Shown here piece by piece: positions 46,541-58,966 of a DNA stretch of 64,000 nucleotides; positions within the stretch are counted from its first letter, which is position 1; each line of letters opens with the position of its first letter. The position numbers and the translations under genes are program-made. The stretch comes from Artocarpus heterophyllus (lineage: Eukaryota; Streptophyta; Magnoliopsida; Rosales; Moraceae), in contig CM046354.1 in NCBI GenBank assembly GCA_025403435.1, positions 18,602,424-18,666,423 of the forward strand, given 5' to 3'. The notes below the pieces were generated by a model. It saw only the letters and a program-made list of their open reading frames with translations. It did no database searches and was not told where the DNA came from.

Positions 46541-48588
46541 TGTAACGTTCTGAAATTAATTAAGTGATATTAGTATATAAAGTGATGGATTAGTGTGCCA
46601 TGATGAATGTTTTAAAATTAATTTAATCAGTTTGTGAAAATTTTAAATTAATGTTGTTTTTTATTATTTTAATGATTTTTAATTACTCTTAATTATTTTC
46701 AATTGTTGTTTTGAATTTTTAAAACAAAACAATTTATCAAATGACCAACAAGTCTCACTTTGGAAAAACCATATGTGGGACATGGTTTTCCCTTCTCGGG
46801 CTCTTTTTTCCTCTCTTTTTATTTCTCTCTTCCCTTTCTCTCTCCCACTCTCTCGCTCGTCTCTCTCTCTCTTTCTCTCTTTCTCTCTCTTTTCCTCTCA
46901 AATTTTTGAATAAAAAACAAGCCCAAGCTTCGGTTTTCAGTGGATTGGAAGCTCGGGAACATGTTTGAGCAACCACAACTTCGAATCAAAGCTCAAATTC
47001 AAGGTTAATTTTTAAATTTCAAAATTTTTCAATTTTCCTTAGCATTTTGAAATTCAAGTTCGTTTAACCTAGAAAACCTTTAGTCTAAGTTAGAGGAACT
47101 TAAAATAACTAGAATCTAAGCCTAGTTTGAAGAAAAAGGGATTTGAATCAAGATTTTCTATTTTTCTTCATTTTTGGAATTTTTCAAAATCTTTATGCAA
47201 ATCTTGTTTAATTTAGTTCAAAAGTGTTTTATAATGTTTTTCTATCATCTATAGATGTTTCCATGCCTAAGAACTTAGAAAAACTGGTTGAAATAAGTAT
47301 TTGGGCTCGAGGAGGGCGAAACCTGTGCCTGAAAAATTTCAGAATTTTTCAATTCGACAGGCTATATTCATACGACCGGCTTCCAGGTTCGGCCGACCGA
47401 ACTTGGTTTACCGGCAGGCCGACCGGGCATGGTGAAATTTTGTTATTTTTCACTCGTTTTTATTGTTTTGAACCTCGATTGAGATTCTAACGTTACAATA
47501 TGATTTTATAAATATAAATGGCACACTAGGACATTATGAAATAGTTTAGCAACGTAGGATATCTTAAGCTAGAAACTAATAGACATAGTTTATATATATT
47601 TAAGGTTGTTCGTGGATCCGCGGAGCTAACGTATAGCAGACCGGGATTACGATGTGGGACACCGGCATGAGTATTGTATAGGACTTCTACCTCTTTCTTT
47701 GGTAACCTAGTTTTTTTAAATGAATTTGGCCTCAAAATGATTTCTTCCAAAAATGTTTTCCATAAAGGATTGAAAGGTGATTTTCATAATGGATCACATA
47801 ATGAATGTAAATGACCATACTCAGTAAAAATGAGATTTTAATAAATATAAAAAGATATATGTATATGGGCATAATGCCATATCAGAAATCGGGTCGTGTA
47901 ACGTGGGACTTTGGGGGCAAGTTCCGAAACCCAGCTGGGTCACTTATGTGGTGAATATTATGGTTTGCCCAGAAAAATATAAAAAGGTACTTTTTGGACA
48001 TAAATTTTTAATAAAATTTGCTTAAATGAATTTATTTGTTTATTTATTTAATTTTGTTTTCTAAATCATTTTCTTTGAAAGGTAAATTCTATATTTGAAC
48101 CATTTATCTATTTTTAACATATAGTCTTATGGAGCCCTTCGCTCATATTTTATTTGTTTTAAAAATCTTTCCCCTAGGTGGAATACAGCTTAGGATTGGA
48201 GAAGAGTCCGTTGATCGGACCTGCGAGCTGTAGAAGAGACAAGTAGGTTATTTGAATTATAAATCAAGACATGTATTAATTTAATTTCTTTCTTTACTTT
48301 GGACTGTGGTTGTAATTTTAATATTGTCGGTTCAGTGTGTATGCACAAATTGTGGGTCGGTAGACACAACTCACATTTCTTTCCTTCCTTTATTATTTTC
48401 TTATTATTTGCTTTGTTTTTCTTATTTGTTTAATTATTATAAATGCTTGCTTCAAAAAGGTTTTAAATTATCATATTTTTCATAATTAATTAAAGTTTTT
48501 AACTTGTATTTAATCAAAATTTTTACTTAATTATCTTAATTAACCCGCCACGTTCCCTCCCGTACCCCTATACCCCTAGAACGTGACA
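46541..48588 (+). mobile_element. Solo LTR of a second retrotransposon family (2048 bp)
   Basis: Begins TGTAACGTTCT and ends AGAACGTGACA, short inverted ends with TG..CA. The flanks carry a perfect pentamer duplication, AATTT (46536-46540 and 48589-48593). There is no internal region or second LTR nearby. Inside are a CT-rich tract (46795-46895) and a less AT-rich stretch (47290-47440) with an unsupported frame. The family differs from the LOG-element LTRs. The plus orientation is tentative. Confidence 0.85.
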
Positions 48589-48593
48589 AATTT

Positions 48594-49071
48594 TCACGCC
48601 AACTACAGATCCCATACTACCCCATAAACTGAAAATCCATCACCCCAGTTGCTAGCGTTGATAGCTCTCCTTTAAAGCTTATGCCGTGGGTACCCACTGG
48701 GAAAAAACCTTTTTTTTTTCCCTTAAAAGATTACCTGCTAAGAATTGAAATATTAGAGCATTTTTTGAACTTCATATTGCGGTTTGGGACCTAATTTTTT
48801 CTTTTTGGAAACAAAAGTTTGGAAAGCAGGATGTTGGAATGAGAAAATGGTTGGCAAATTAACACAAATCATCTGCAGAACTGCCAAAAAAAAAAAAGGC
48901 TGACCTACCTCTTGGGAACGCAAGATAGCACGAGGATAAACTTGAAAAAAGAAACGGCATATGAATCAGTTATAATATATTATTGTTATAATAAAAAATA
49001 TTTGGGTTTATAACAGCAATCATCTGGCTGGCTAAGAGGAAAAAAGAAAACTCAAAATCAATTTAATAATG
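48594..49071. other. Intergenic DNA between solo LTR and tRNA-Pro
   Basis: No gene recognised; A-rich runs near 48885 and 49040. Confidence 0.5.
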
Positions 49072-49143
49072 GGGGCATTCCGAGAATTGAACTCGGGACC
49101 TCTCGCACCCTAAGCGAGAATCATACCACTAGACCAAATGCCC
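49072..49143 (-). tRNA. tRNA-Pro (anticodon AGG)
   Basis: A 72-nt cloverleaf on the minus strand. The acceptor GGGCATT pairs with AATGCCC and the discriminator is C. The D-arm contains GGTCTAGTGGTATGATTC. The anticodon stem CTCGC/GCGAG encloses TTAGGGT with anticodon AGG. The T-arm is CCGAG TTCAATT CTCGG. Intronless. A T-rich stretch follows downstream on the minus strand, suitable as a Pol III terminator. Confidence 0.96.
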
Positions 49144-49239
49144 ATTTTGCTCAAATTTTATCAAAATTTTTATTAAAAGATATTTTGATAAGGCCCTCTC
49201 GGCACTACTACTTGTGGGTGAATAATATTCGTCATGGAA

Positions 49240-49835
49240 TCCAAACATGGAGGTTTTCATTTTCAGACCCTATATTTTGATGTTATTGAAAAATTATATT
49301 TATATTTTAAACTTTAACACTTTTATCTCTTCACATTTTAAATTCATATTAAATTTTTATATTTTTCTTAGTCAACACTTAATTTTGACCACAAAAAAAT
49401 CTAAAAATCTTTTGAGAATAACTGAAAAATACATTAAAAATGAGAAAAAAGATAAAATTTTTAAAATATAGAGGACATTTAAATATTTTATACAATTAAA
49501 ATCAAACTTTAACATGAAAAGGGTAAAAATTTAGCATGAATATAAAATATGAAGGTATAATAGTGTTGAAGTTCAAATACAATATATAAATTTATGATAA
49601 TCTTTTATTTTTCTTTCTATTTCTACTTCGTTATTTTTTGTTTATATATATACTTTTTTTTGCATCCTGCATTTATTTATACAATAAAAATCAAATTTTG
49701 ACATGAAAAAGGATAAGAATTTAGCATGAATATAAAATGTGAATGTATAACAACGTTGAAGTTCAAAATACAATATATAAATTTATGATAGTCTCAAAAT
49801 ACACTGTATAAAAATAAAAATAACCCATCCACATG
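49240..49835. mobile_element. MITE, family 2, with duplicated right end
   Basis: The left arm (CCCTATATTTTGATG, TTTATATTTTAAACTTTAAC) and right arm (AGTCTCAAAATACACTGTAT) match the ends of the element at 33240-33679. The inner block with ATCAAACTTTAACATGAAAA at 49500-49595 recurs at 49687-49790 (ATCAAATTTTGACATGAAAA). The terminal segment is therefore present twice in direct orientation, separated by a TTTTTCTTTCTATTTCTACT stretch that is also duplicated (49608 and 49843). Confidence 0.55.
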
Positions 49836-50076
49836 TAATTTTTTATTTTTCTTTCTATTTCTACTTTGTTATTTTCTCTCTTTTTTTATGCATCCTGCAT
49901 TTATTTATTTTCTTTCCATTTTCTTTTGTACGCGTATTGTTTACTTAATAAAATTATTTTTTCCTAAAAAAATGAATTTCCGATGTTTTTTTTAGCATAA
50001 TGAATTTCCAATCTTGATAAAGAGAGATAAAGAGTTAAACTCACTTTGCTTCAAGGTACGCAATCCATTGGCACTT

Positions 50077-50115
<39 letters not shown>

Positions 50116-50853
50116 GGAGTTGCTCTAAATTTGTTTGAAAGGCACAAAATAAAACAAAAGATAACAAACAAAAATGCTATCATTCATGGTATTAAGTAGT
50201 ATTACAGTTGTTGGAAACTCGGCTTGATAGTAAATTCCGCAAGTTTCAGTATTTATATCTCCTCATCGGAATATCTATCTAGAAAGAAAGAAAGAAAGAA
50301 AGAAAAAAAAGTATAATCCCTTTCAAACATTAAAAAAGGCATACCTTATTAGTCCAACGTAACGAACATATTTGAAAAAACAGTTGAAATTATATAGTTA
50401 AAAATAATTTAATATAATATGTGAGAGTTTTATACTTTAGCTTATTTTTATTTTACACTTAACATATGATATATTTATATTGTAGTAGTTGAAATAATGT
50501 TGTCAAACAAAACAATTATTTAATAGTTAGATGTTGATCAAATTTTGTAAAAGTATTACTTTTTTATGTGTGTTGTGAATTTTTTTGATAGGGTATGAGA
50601 AAACACCCTATCATGGGACATAATTTTTAACCATAAAATTTTTGATAGGTTCCGCTAAATTGACATGCTTAATCTTATCTTATATGACTCTGATATGATA
50701 TGACAGTTAAATATTATACTTGTTTATCTAACAATGAAAAACTTTGTTCTACCGATAAGGGTTTTCTTTCTTATTTCTTATAACAAGATTATTGAAATAA
50801 AAACTCAATTTTACCCTTTCTAACAATAGATCAAACAAAATATCATTTTGAAA
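49836..50853. other. Intergenic DNA with microsatellites
   Basis: A CT dinucleotide run at about 50080-50107, a GAAA run at 50280-50306, and a family-1 MITE relic at about 50366-50514. No gene recognised. Confidence 0.55.
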
Positions 50854-51408
50854 GTATTTGAGAATCAAGTTGAAACTTAAAGTTAGAACTTAAATATTAT
50901 ACCATGCAAAGCTCTACACAATAGCATGTGAGAGCTTTAGAGGTTCTCTAAGTTTTAGAGCATCTCCAACGCAATGCTATATTAATGTGTCAGCGTCAAA
51001 TTTGAGCGTTTAAGAGTAGAAAACACTCTCCAATGCAATATTATCTTTGATACTAAATTTACTATATGCTAAACTTGATGGCAAATTTACCACGAAGTAT
51101 GACACATCGCAAATTTGACATTTAATTCTTCTTAGTTAATACATTGATTTTTTCTTTAATAATTACAACATTCTCATATTTTAATTGTTTAATATTAAAA
51201 GTTTACTCTTACAAATTTCAAGGCGTAATAATTATGACATAAGGCAAATATAAAATTTGAAATGACATTATGTATTGGAATACAAAATAAAATAGCACAT
51301 CAAATATGCTATTTTTACACTTTTAATGACAAAATATAGCATAGCATTAACTTTGTATTGGAGATGGTTTTACACGATAGCAGTTGAAACTTGCTTCCCA
51401 AACGCTCT
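50854..51408. mobile_element. MITE family 1 copy split by a nested element
   Basis: Family-1 sequence (core ATAGCATGTGAGAGCTTTAGA) begins near GTATTTGAGAATCAAG and resumes after 51373 with GTTGAAACTTGCTTCCC and the CCCAAACGCTC end. The Tourist-like element at 50958-51369 interrupts it, so it is the older of the two. Confidence 0.5.
50958..51369. mobile_element. Tourist/PIF-Harbinger-like MITE (412 bp)
   Basis: The terminal inverted repeats GAGCATCTCCAACGC and GTATTGGAGATGGTT extend inward as imperfect arms (AATGCTATATT against its complement). Flanking TTA trinucleotides (50955-50957 and 51370-51372) fit the TTA target preference of PIF/Harbinger-derived MITEs. No coding capacity. Confidence 0.65.
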
Positions 51409-53835
51409 CTTTATCATTACACGACAGCTAGTTCGAAGTTAGACGACAACATCGTTTGCATTAAAACTGCAAACTTTTTTTTTTGTAATACAAAGGGTGT
51501 GTTGCATATCGAGTGTAATGACGGACAAATAAAGTGATTGTTGTTTATTCAATAGAGGATCGGACCCCCTTTTCTCGACTCAATACCCACCCCACGCCTA
51601 ACCCAATGTTACTGGACCAACATGTCCTGGGCGTTTGTTTGACTATGAGAGACTAGTTTCTGAGTTCCCATGACGAAATGATGTTTTCAAACTTCTACAA
51701 TAGCAAAGTTCACTTGAAAATGGAAATAAAAAATTGAAAAAGAGGAATGATAGATAGGAGAAAACAAAACATCTTAAGGTTGTTCAATAACACGTCTACA
51801 TACACGAATGAACGCTTTCATGGTTTCATTCATTCATTGATAAAATACAGATATAATAAACATTAAAAAAATGGAAAATGAAACATAAATAAAACTGGGC
51901 ATAAAACGTTAAAAAAAATCCATAATGGAAGGTAAAACATAAAAAAATACCCAAATAAAACATCCAAAAAAAAAAACTTACAGGGAATAAAACATTAAAA
52001 AAATGATACAAATTAAAAAATAAACTCACAAATAGTAGAAACTACCTAACTATTAATAATGGGTAACCTAATGGAATTCCTAAACAATATTAGAAAGAAT
52101 CACAAATTAAGAAGTGTATATCTCAAGAAGTAAAGCAAAGAAACTTGACAGGACAAACCACATAGACAAATAACTAGGCCTGTTTGTTCTTAAACGGCAA
52201 ACATTCCAAATACAAACCATATGCTTTACCAACACAGTGTTTGTCATAAACGACATGTCGTTTTAACGAGGAAGTTCCGGTTTTTGATATTTATTTCCAC
52301 AAACTTCTGCAATAACTTTCTCTTCTATTTTCTCATTATTCCAAAATCAAAATTTGAAAAAAACATGATCTGGCTCCGGAGGAACATTGATCTTCCTCAC
52401 TCATTAACCCTTCTTCAACAACAATAATCTTTCTAATTAGCATTGAATTAAACTCAACACTTTTAATAATTACAAATTCGATTACATCTTATATGCATTA
52501 TCTTTCATCATTATACAAAACAAAGAAGTAGTCACAACAAGAATTTGAATTTCTTAAACAACTTGATGGATTGGACAGGTTCAAACACAGGCATAACAGG
52601 AAATTCCAAGTAAGACAACCAACTTTAATGAGAAAAAGGGTTAAAAGGGGAAAAGATCAATATCTTCTTAAAATGCAGACAAATCTAAAATCCCCATTGA
52701 CAGTGATAATTTTATCATCATAAGTTGTCCCATTAGGGGTCAACCAGACATTGCACCATTATTGCAATTGTATTAGTCTTCTCCCTTATAATTATGCCTT
52801 GCTTTTGGCAACTTTTTTCTCATTGACAAATGTATTGGAATCACCGTACCATGTCTTGCTTATACTATAGCTACATGTAATAGCTGCAGAGGCTTTTTGA
52901 CTTGGAGATAGTAAATAATGTAGAAGTTAATGCAATTATTCCTCACAAAAATTGCAATTGATAGGAGTTGAGTAATCAAATCACGAGATTCAGGAACTAC
53001 TTTTATTTCGAGGAGTCCCTTATGAATTTGTGGGCACACTCAACGGACAGGCTCAGGCACTTCTTCAAGAACAACGTTCCTGCATTAGTAAATTCAGTTT
53101 ATGATCGTCGTCTAACAAGTGCTGATATGGATTTTCTAAACTTGAGAACATGTACCTTATTAATGGAAGTATAAACTGCATTTGTACAAAATGGAACAAC
53201 ATGGAGGCTTTTTCTTTGGTGGGGGTGTTAAATTTTGGCTCTCCTGGATAAGCTTTTCTATCAGATGAAAAGTAGCCACTAAAATTACACATTGCATCTA
53301 AATTGAATAAAGACTTTCCTAATCCTTAGAGCATATTACTATGGATTATGGACTTAACTTATCTACAGAATGTACCAAATCGGATTTTATGTTTCCATTA
53401 AAAAAATAAAAACCCCAAATTCAAAATATCAATTATCAAGAATTAGCAGTCCTAATTTTTTACTACCAAGAGCAAAAAAATCAGAAAAGAAAAGCAAGCA
53501 AACAATTAAGAATACACATAAGGTCGATTTACGTGTTGTCTGTACGTCAGGACAATAATTAGACTCCACAACTTGATATTATTACATAATTAGGAAAAAT
53601 CCCAATACTTTCACGATCTCACAGTAACTATCAAGAACTTTGTTGCTACAAACTAGGGATGAAATTGCTGTACTTGATGTAACAATCATATGGTCAACCT
53701 ACAACTGACAAGAGCTCAATCTGTGCATATCATTGGATTCCCAGTCACCTTTGGAAAAACATTTTATACTTTTCAAACTGATTAATGATAAACAGAATAG
53801 TGACTCACTCACAAAAGAAACCTTATCATGCTTAC
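51373..53835. other. Intergenic DNA upstream of the CLE gene
   Basis: No gene supported. At 51826-52029 an A-rich stretch repeats variants of AACATTAAAAAAATGG. Overlapping frames on opposite strands at 52968-53292 have no recognisable motif. Confidence 0.45.
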
Positions 53836-53843
53836 TATAAATA
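53836..53843 (+). promoter_or_regulatory. TATA box of the CLE gene
   Basis: TATAAATA, 69 nt before the start codon at 53912, in good context (CTATAAATACCCC). It would give a short 5'UTR of about 40 nt. Confidence 0.65.
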
Positions 53844-53911
53844 CCCCATACCTTAAATTCTCTAATAACCCCAACACTGCTACAAAAGGCCACTCCAAAA
53901 AATAAAAAAAA

Positions 53912-54436
53912 ATGAAGAGGAAACAAGTTCTTGCATCCCTTCTCTTTGCCTTCCTCCTGCTAGCTTCTCGACACCATTACTCGAGTTCCGCCTTCACGAT
54001 CCAAGCCGCAGAACCCGGTAATTTTCTAACTTCCGAGAATTTTTACTTGAAACTATCTTAGACTAACTTTTTCCCCCATTTTCTCCTCCAGTTAGCTCAA
54101 TGTATCACCTGTTCCAGCAAGAAGTAGTTTGGCTATAAGACAAATGTTAGCTACTTGGGTAAGTCTACACTACAAGCTTGCCAATATTTTCAATATTGTA
54201 GAATCTCCTATTAATACAATGAAATTCTTTTGCAATATGTATATAATGTAACCATTGAAAACTCGTGATCCATATATATATATAATATGTATATGTATGA
54301 CTAGCTAACACATAGAATTGTGTTCGTTCCATGAAAAAAGGTCAAGTCCAGAAAGATTGCGAAAGAAAGTATTCACAAAGTTCCATCAGGACCCAACCCC
54401 ATTGGTAACCGGCATCCGCCATCTATTCATGGTTGA
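53912..54436 (+). CDS. CLE peptide precursor, CLE46-like
   Basis: Secreted CLE peptides signal through CLV1-type receptor kinases. Three coding exons, 53912-54017, 54118-54158 and 54341-54436, in phase, total 243 nt, 80 residues. Residues 1-27 form a signal peptide (MKRKQVLASLLFAFLLLASR start). A short basic linker (SRKIAKESI) leads to the CLE dodecapeptide HKVPSGPNPIGN and a tail beginning RHPPS before the stop. Pro4, Gly6, Pro7 and Pro9 of the motif are present and the last residue is Asn, as in active CLEs. The His-Lys start and the RHPP tail resemble Arabidopsis CLE46, and multi-exon CLE genes are a minority (CLV3, CLE40 and CLE46 among them). The exon-2 acceptor was chosen because the alternative one at 54091 gives an early stop. 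The track of evidence ends here: paralogue naming is tentative. Confidence 0.85.
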
Positions 54437-57400
54437 GAAGGGCAGTAGTACTTATTGTGCACTATGATTAGCATCAGCAAATAAAAAAATTATAGATATG
54501 TTTTTTTTTTTTTTTTTTAATGAACTTGAAGTTGGTCAAATATTCTGTAAGAAGTACTCATTCATAGTATGCCTATTACTTGCAGAAGGATGTATGTTAG
54601 CTAATAGCTATTTGGGATTGATTTATTATTATTATTTTGTGAAAGCCTATTTGGGAATTCATATTATAGTTTATGATAATGATTATTTTTACCCGAATAC
54701 TAGCTTTTCTGACTAAATTTTTTGCTTCCAATGAATCATAGTCCAATTGATTGCAAGACCAACCAAGTCTGCAGGAATATTATTAAGAAAAAAAATGCAT
54801 GCAAATTATAAAGCAATTCTTGCTGTACTTTGCTTTCTAAAGTAGCGCGAATATGGTTTTTCTTCTTATTTCTTTATGAAGTGAAACAAATAAAATCAGC
54901 TATTTTCTAAAATTTTGTAAGAATTTATTGTCTGCGAAGAAAACGACCTTTATATACTTTTAGCATAGCTACTGTAAAGTATTTTTAAAATAGATGAAAA
55001 TAGTTTTGTTTTAAAAAATGAAAATTTTTTGAGAAATGTATTGAAAGAGTTTTTAAAATTTTTACCTTAAAAATGTATAAAGATATTTCAAAAATTATCA
55101 AAACAATACCAAAGGGTTAAAGTTTCATAGCCCTTTATGACATTTTACTGAATATATTTTCACTCTGCTTTTATCAATTATCTGGGGACTTTTGTTGTAG
55201 CTGTAGCTTGGTAGGTATCTGTATTGTACGATGTTTTTTAACTTCCAAAATCTAACAGTTTCAAATAGGGATTACTTGTCAATGTTTAAAAAAAAGAAAA
55301 AAAAATGATTACCTGAAGCCACAATTTTTTTATTTAAATAATTATAATAAAAAACTTACCCGCGGAAAAAAAAAAAAAAACCTAAACTACTCATAGTGGA
55401 ATTCTGAGTGTATATGGGGAAAAAAACTACATATTTAGTGATCGATTATGTCTTTGATTGCAACCAATTATTTGCAGAGCATTAGAATATTTTTTTACTA
55501 GCAAAAGAAAAGAAAAATATAACTTTTGAGCATGAATTATTAAAGTGTCTTCTGACTAGTCAAGCATGATACATCACAAGGAACCGAAGTAAGGAACAAT
55601 GCCTTTTGAAAAGTCATAGGCTGCTAGCCAAAAATCCAATAAATATAGAAAAGTTTGAGTATGGCTCTCCAAACTTTAGACTCTTGGCACTTGAACCCTC
55701 ATTTAAAATCTACGAGACTTTGGGTCTCCAAACTTTATATATATTTTAAATATGCTTTTAATATATCGAAACTTATCATTTACTACCTCTTATATACCCC
55801 ATGTTCCATACATAAAACATAAAACATCATTAAGCTAATAAATATATTATATTTGCAAAGAAATTACTTTGCTTCAATAAAAAGCTTGTGAACATGGTTC
55901 GAATATAAAAACACTAAAAAAAATCCCACAAAACTAGTTCGAACTAACTCTTTTTAATTCGAACTATAGTAATGCATAAATTTAAACATTAGATTTGAAC
56001 AAAAAAAAAACCTTAAAGCAAAAAAAAAAGGGGACATATTCCTTAAAAAAATGCAAAATGAATAGAAACTAATATAAATTTGACAATTGAAAACATAGTC
56101 CTATAAGTGGATTTTTTTCATACGCTACTAGAAAAAAATCTCTCCATTTGTTTTTAGGTTAACGAGACAAATGACCTAATTATGTTTATTGAATTAAAAT
56201 GATTATAGTTTGTAAATATTCTTCATATATCTCAAATGATATCATTAAATAGTTCTTATATAATATCATTAAAATAAATACTACGTAAAAATATTTTGAA
56301 TATTGTGTTGAATTTTAATTTCATAATGATAACTTGCTTGTGTATTGTAATTTTTTCTTTGTTTTTTGTTACTAGATCATTTGGGAAATGAGTTGGAATT
56401 AAGACTTTGAATTGAAAATATTGTAGCATATAAGAGAAAACATTGTTGAAAACTTGGTTGGAACTGCAAATCATGATTTGAACTGCAAATCATGATTTGA
56501 CCTATGGTTCCCAAATGGCCTAGTAATAGGTACACTTGCAAAATAATCCAAAAACATACTTCATAGAAAACTTTTAGGGAATTCTTATAGCAGAAAAGTT
56601 AATTTTACTTCACTAGTAAATAAGAGTGCTTTAATTGTCGGATTAAGATTTTAACAATAGAATCTGTGACTGTCCACATTAAAATTTGCAGTGCACAAAT
56701 TGCAACTCGGATCATTTAAAAAATAGTCCGATGGCTAAAATTCCTATGCTCTATCGGTCGAGCAAAATCGTACCTTCACTATAAAATTTGCAAAAGTTTT
56801 ATCATGAAAATAAATATATCAAGGTTATCTAACAATAGAAAAAATCTTTGGAAATAGGAAATTTTTTTTTAGCTTAACACAAGTTAAAGAGAATGTATGA
56901 TCAAATCAAAATATTTCAATTCAACACAATTCGAATCCATCAACCTAATGAGCCCTTATTAATCTGCATCACGATTCTCATCTATAAATTTCTCAAGCTC
57001 GGAAGAAGGGGTTCAAATTCCAAATCACCAATATAATTTTAATATTTAAAATGATGTCTAATTAATCACATTGTGTCACGTTATTTACAAAATTGAAATG
57101 TTTTTGTACCTAACATTCCGTAAATAATTTAAACATTTTAATATTTGAGTTCATTAAATGATTTAACATAATGTAATTGATTAAATCACTCCTGTTTGAC
57201 AGTGTTTTTAAAATAGATAAAAATGATTTTATTTTGAAAAATATAAATTTTTAAGAATTATACTTAAAGTATTTTTAAAAATTTTGTCTTAAAAATATGT
57301 AAAAATATTTTCAAAAACTCCAAAAACAATACTAAATGAGGATGTTAATCTCAAAACAAGTACTTGAAGCTTATGACCACCTCGTCAACGGCTGAGATTT

Positions 57401-58966
57401 AGACTTGGTAACACGCGAATTCGATTTATATTTTACGTGTAAAAAAGTGCATATAACAATAAAAAGATCAGCCAATTTGCATTAAAATAATTGTTTTTTC
57501 TAGGGAATCTAATAAAATAATCTAACACAACGGAGATAATTTTTGAGTCTATGGTCAAGAATCCTCCAACAAATACATACGGTCCTGCCAATTCAATAAC
57601 AACATGGAAAAATAGAGTGGAATATAGTTGAATAAAAACCAAAAACAATTTGGTCTTATTTGAAAATGTCATTTTAATTATATAGTTCTAATTACTATAA
57701 TATAAGTTTTTTATATTTTATAATATAAATAAAAATAAACTACACTGTAAAGTTCTCACATACTACGTTAAATTCATTCTAATATTTGGTTCTAACCGTG
57801 TTGCTAAATGTATTCTTGATTTTTTGCAAAGAAAAAGAGCTATTTTCTGTAAGAAAAAAATAAGAGGAAAAGCGACTCACTTAGTTTGATTTTTTTTTCT
57901 CATTTAGTCAGTTAGAATAGAAACACAGATTCAAATACTCTATATAAGTTTTATGTCTTAAATGGTATCCAACTAATCCTTTATGACACATCATTTAAAA
58001 AATTTAAAATATTGTCTAATTAACTTTTACGTACTTTTCATTAAATGATATGTCAATATACAATTGGTTGAGCACTATTTAAAACACTAAAAATTAGGAC
58101 AGAAGATTTAATTCCTTAAAACACTGTGTTTGACATCCTATTCTATGTCTCTTTTCTTTAAAGTTTTAAATCTTTTTCTAGAAAATCACTTCTTTATATT
58201 GTGTTTTGTCCGATTAATAGATTTATAGGGTGTTTGACAATTATGGTTAGAATCATGGTTGTAATTACTAAATAGTATAAATCTCTCACATGTTATAATA
58301 AAAGTAAAAAGTAAAAAGTAAAAAGTTGCTACATTGTAAAGCTCTCACATGCTGCAATGTTTTAAACCACAACCATGGTTTTAATTATGTTTTAAACCAC
58401 AATTATAGTTCTAATCACATTTCCCAAACATCCTGTTATACATCAATATTCATATAATATTAATAAGAACTTTAGACTTAAAAAATACCTTCCAAGTGCA
58501 TTCTTTCTTTTTTTTTTTTTTTGAGCGATTCACATAAACGTCACTTTTTACTCTACAAAATGTAAAAAGTTACTATGACACAAACTTAGAGTATGTTTGA
58601 TAACAGTGGTAGAGCTAGAAAATTTTTCCAATGGGGCCATGAATTTAACAAAAATTTTTAACTAAAATACATTATTACTATTTTAATAGAGCAATTCTAC
58701 AATTTACAAACTTATGAATTCGTATAATATTATGATTAAGTCGATATTTATTTTGTATTTTAGAATTGAAATATAATAAGTTGTTTGAGAACTTTGGTTT
58801 AAACCAAAATTGCTTTTTGTTCAAACTAAGGTTATTATAGTGTTTTTTTCTTATAAAATTTAAACTGCTGTAATGTTTTTAGTTTAAACCAATGGTTTAA
58901 ATTCTTAAACGCCATAAAAATTCAAAAGATAAATTTATGGGCATGGTTAAAACTTTTATGAGCATA
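54437..58966. other. AT-rich intergenic DNA between CLE gene and element 2
   Basis: No gene recognised. It contains one good family-1 MITE (58228-58433), relics of the same family at about 57650-57815 and 58795-58915, a direct repeat AACTGCAAATCATGATTTG at 56462-56499, and many A/T homopolymers. Confidence 0.5.
58228..58433. mobile_element. MITE, family 1 (best preserved copy)
   Basis: Starts GGGTGTTTGACAATTATGG and ends ATTTCCCAAACATCC, with arms that also pair further in (GGTTAGAATCATGGTTG). The interior has the core GTAAAGCTCTCACATGCTGC and a triple AAAAAGTA repeat. No coding capacity. The target duplication could not be fixed. Confidence 0.6.

Noticed and set aside
46741..46976. Opposite-strand frames of 73-75 codons
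   Set aside because: Both derive from the CT microsatellite inside the solo LTR.
47224..47490. 88-codon frame within the solo LTR
   Set aside because: Isolated, no domain, wholly within LTR sequence.
52968..53292. Overlapping frames on opposite strands
   Set aside because: No recognisable domain and mutually exclusive; no splice signals linking them to neighbours.
54091..54117. Alternative acceptor for CLE exon 2 after TCCTCCAG
   Set aside because: It gives a stop codon within 16 codons and never reaches the CLE motif. The acceptor at 54117 keeps all three exons in phase.
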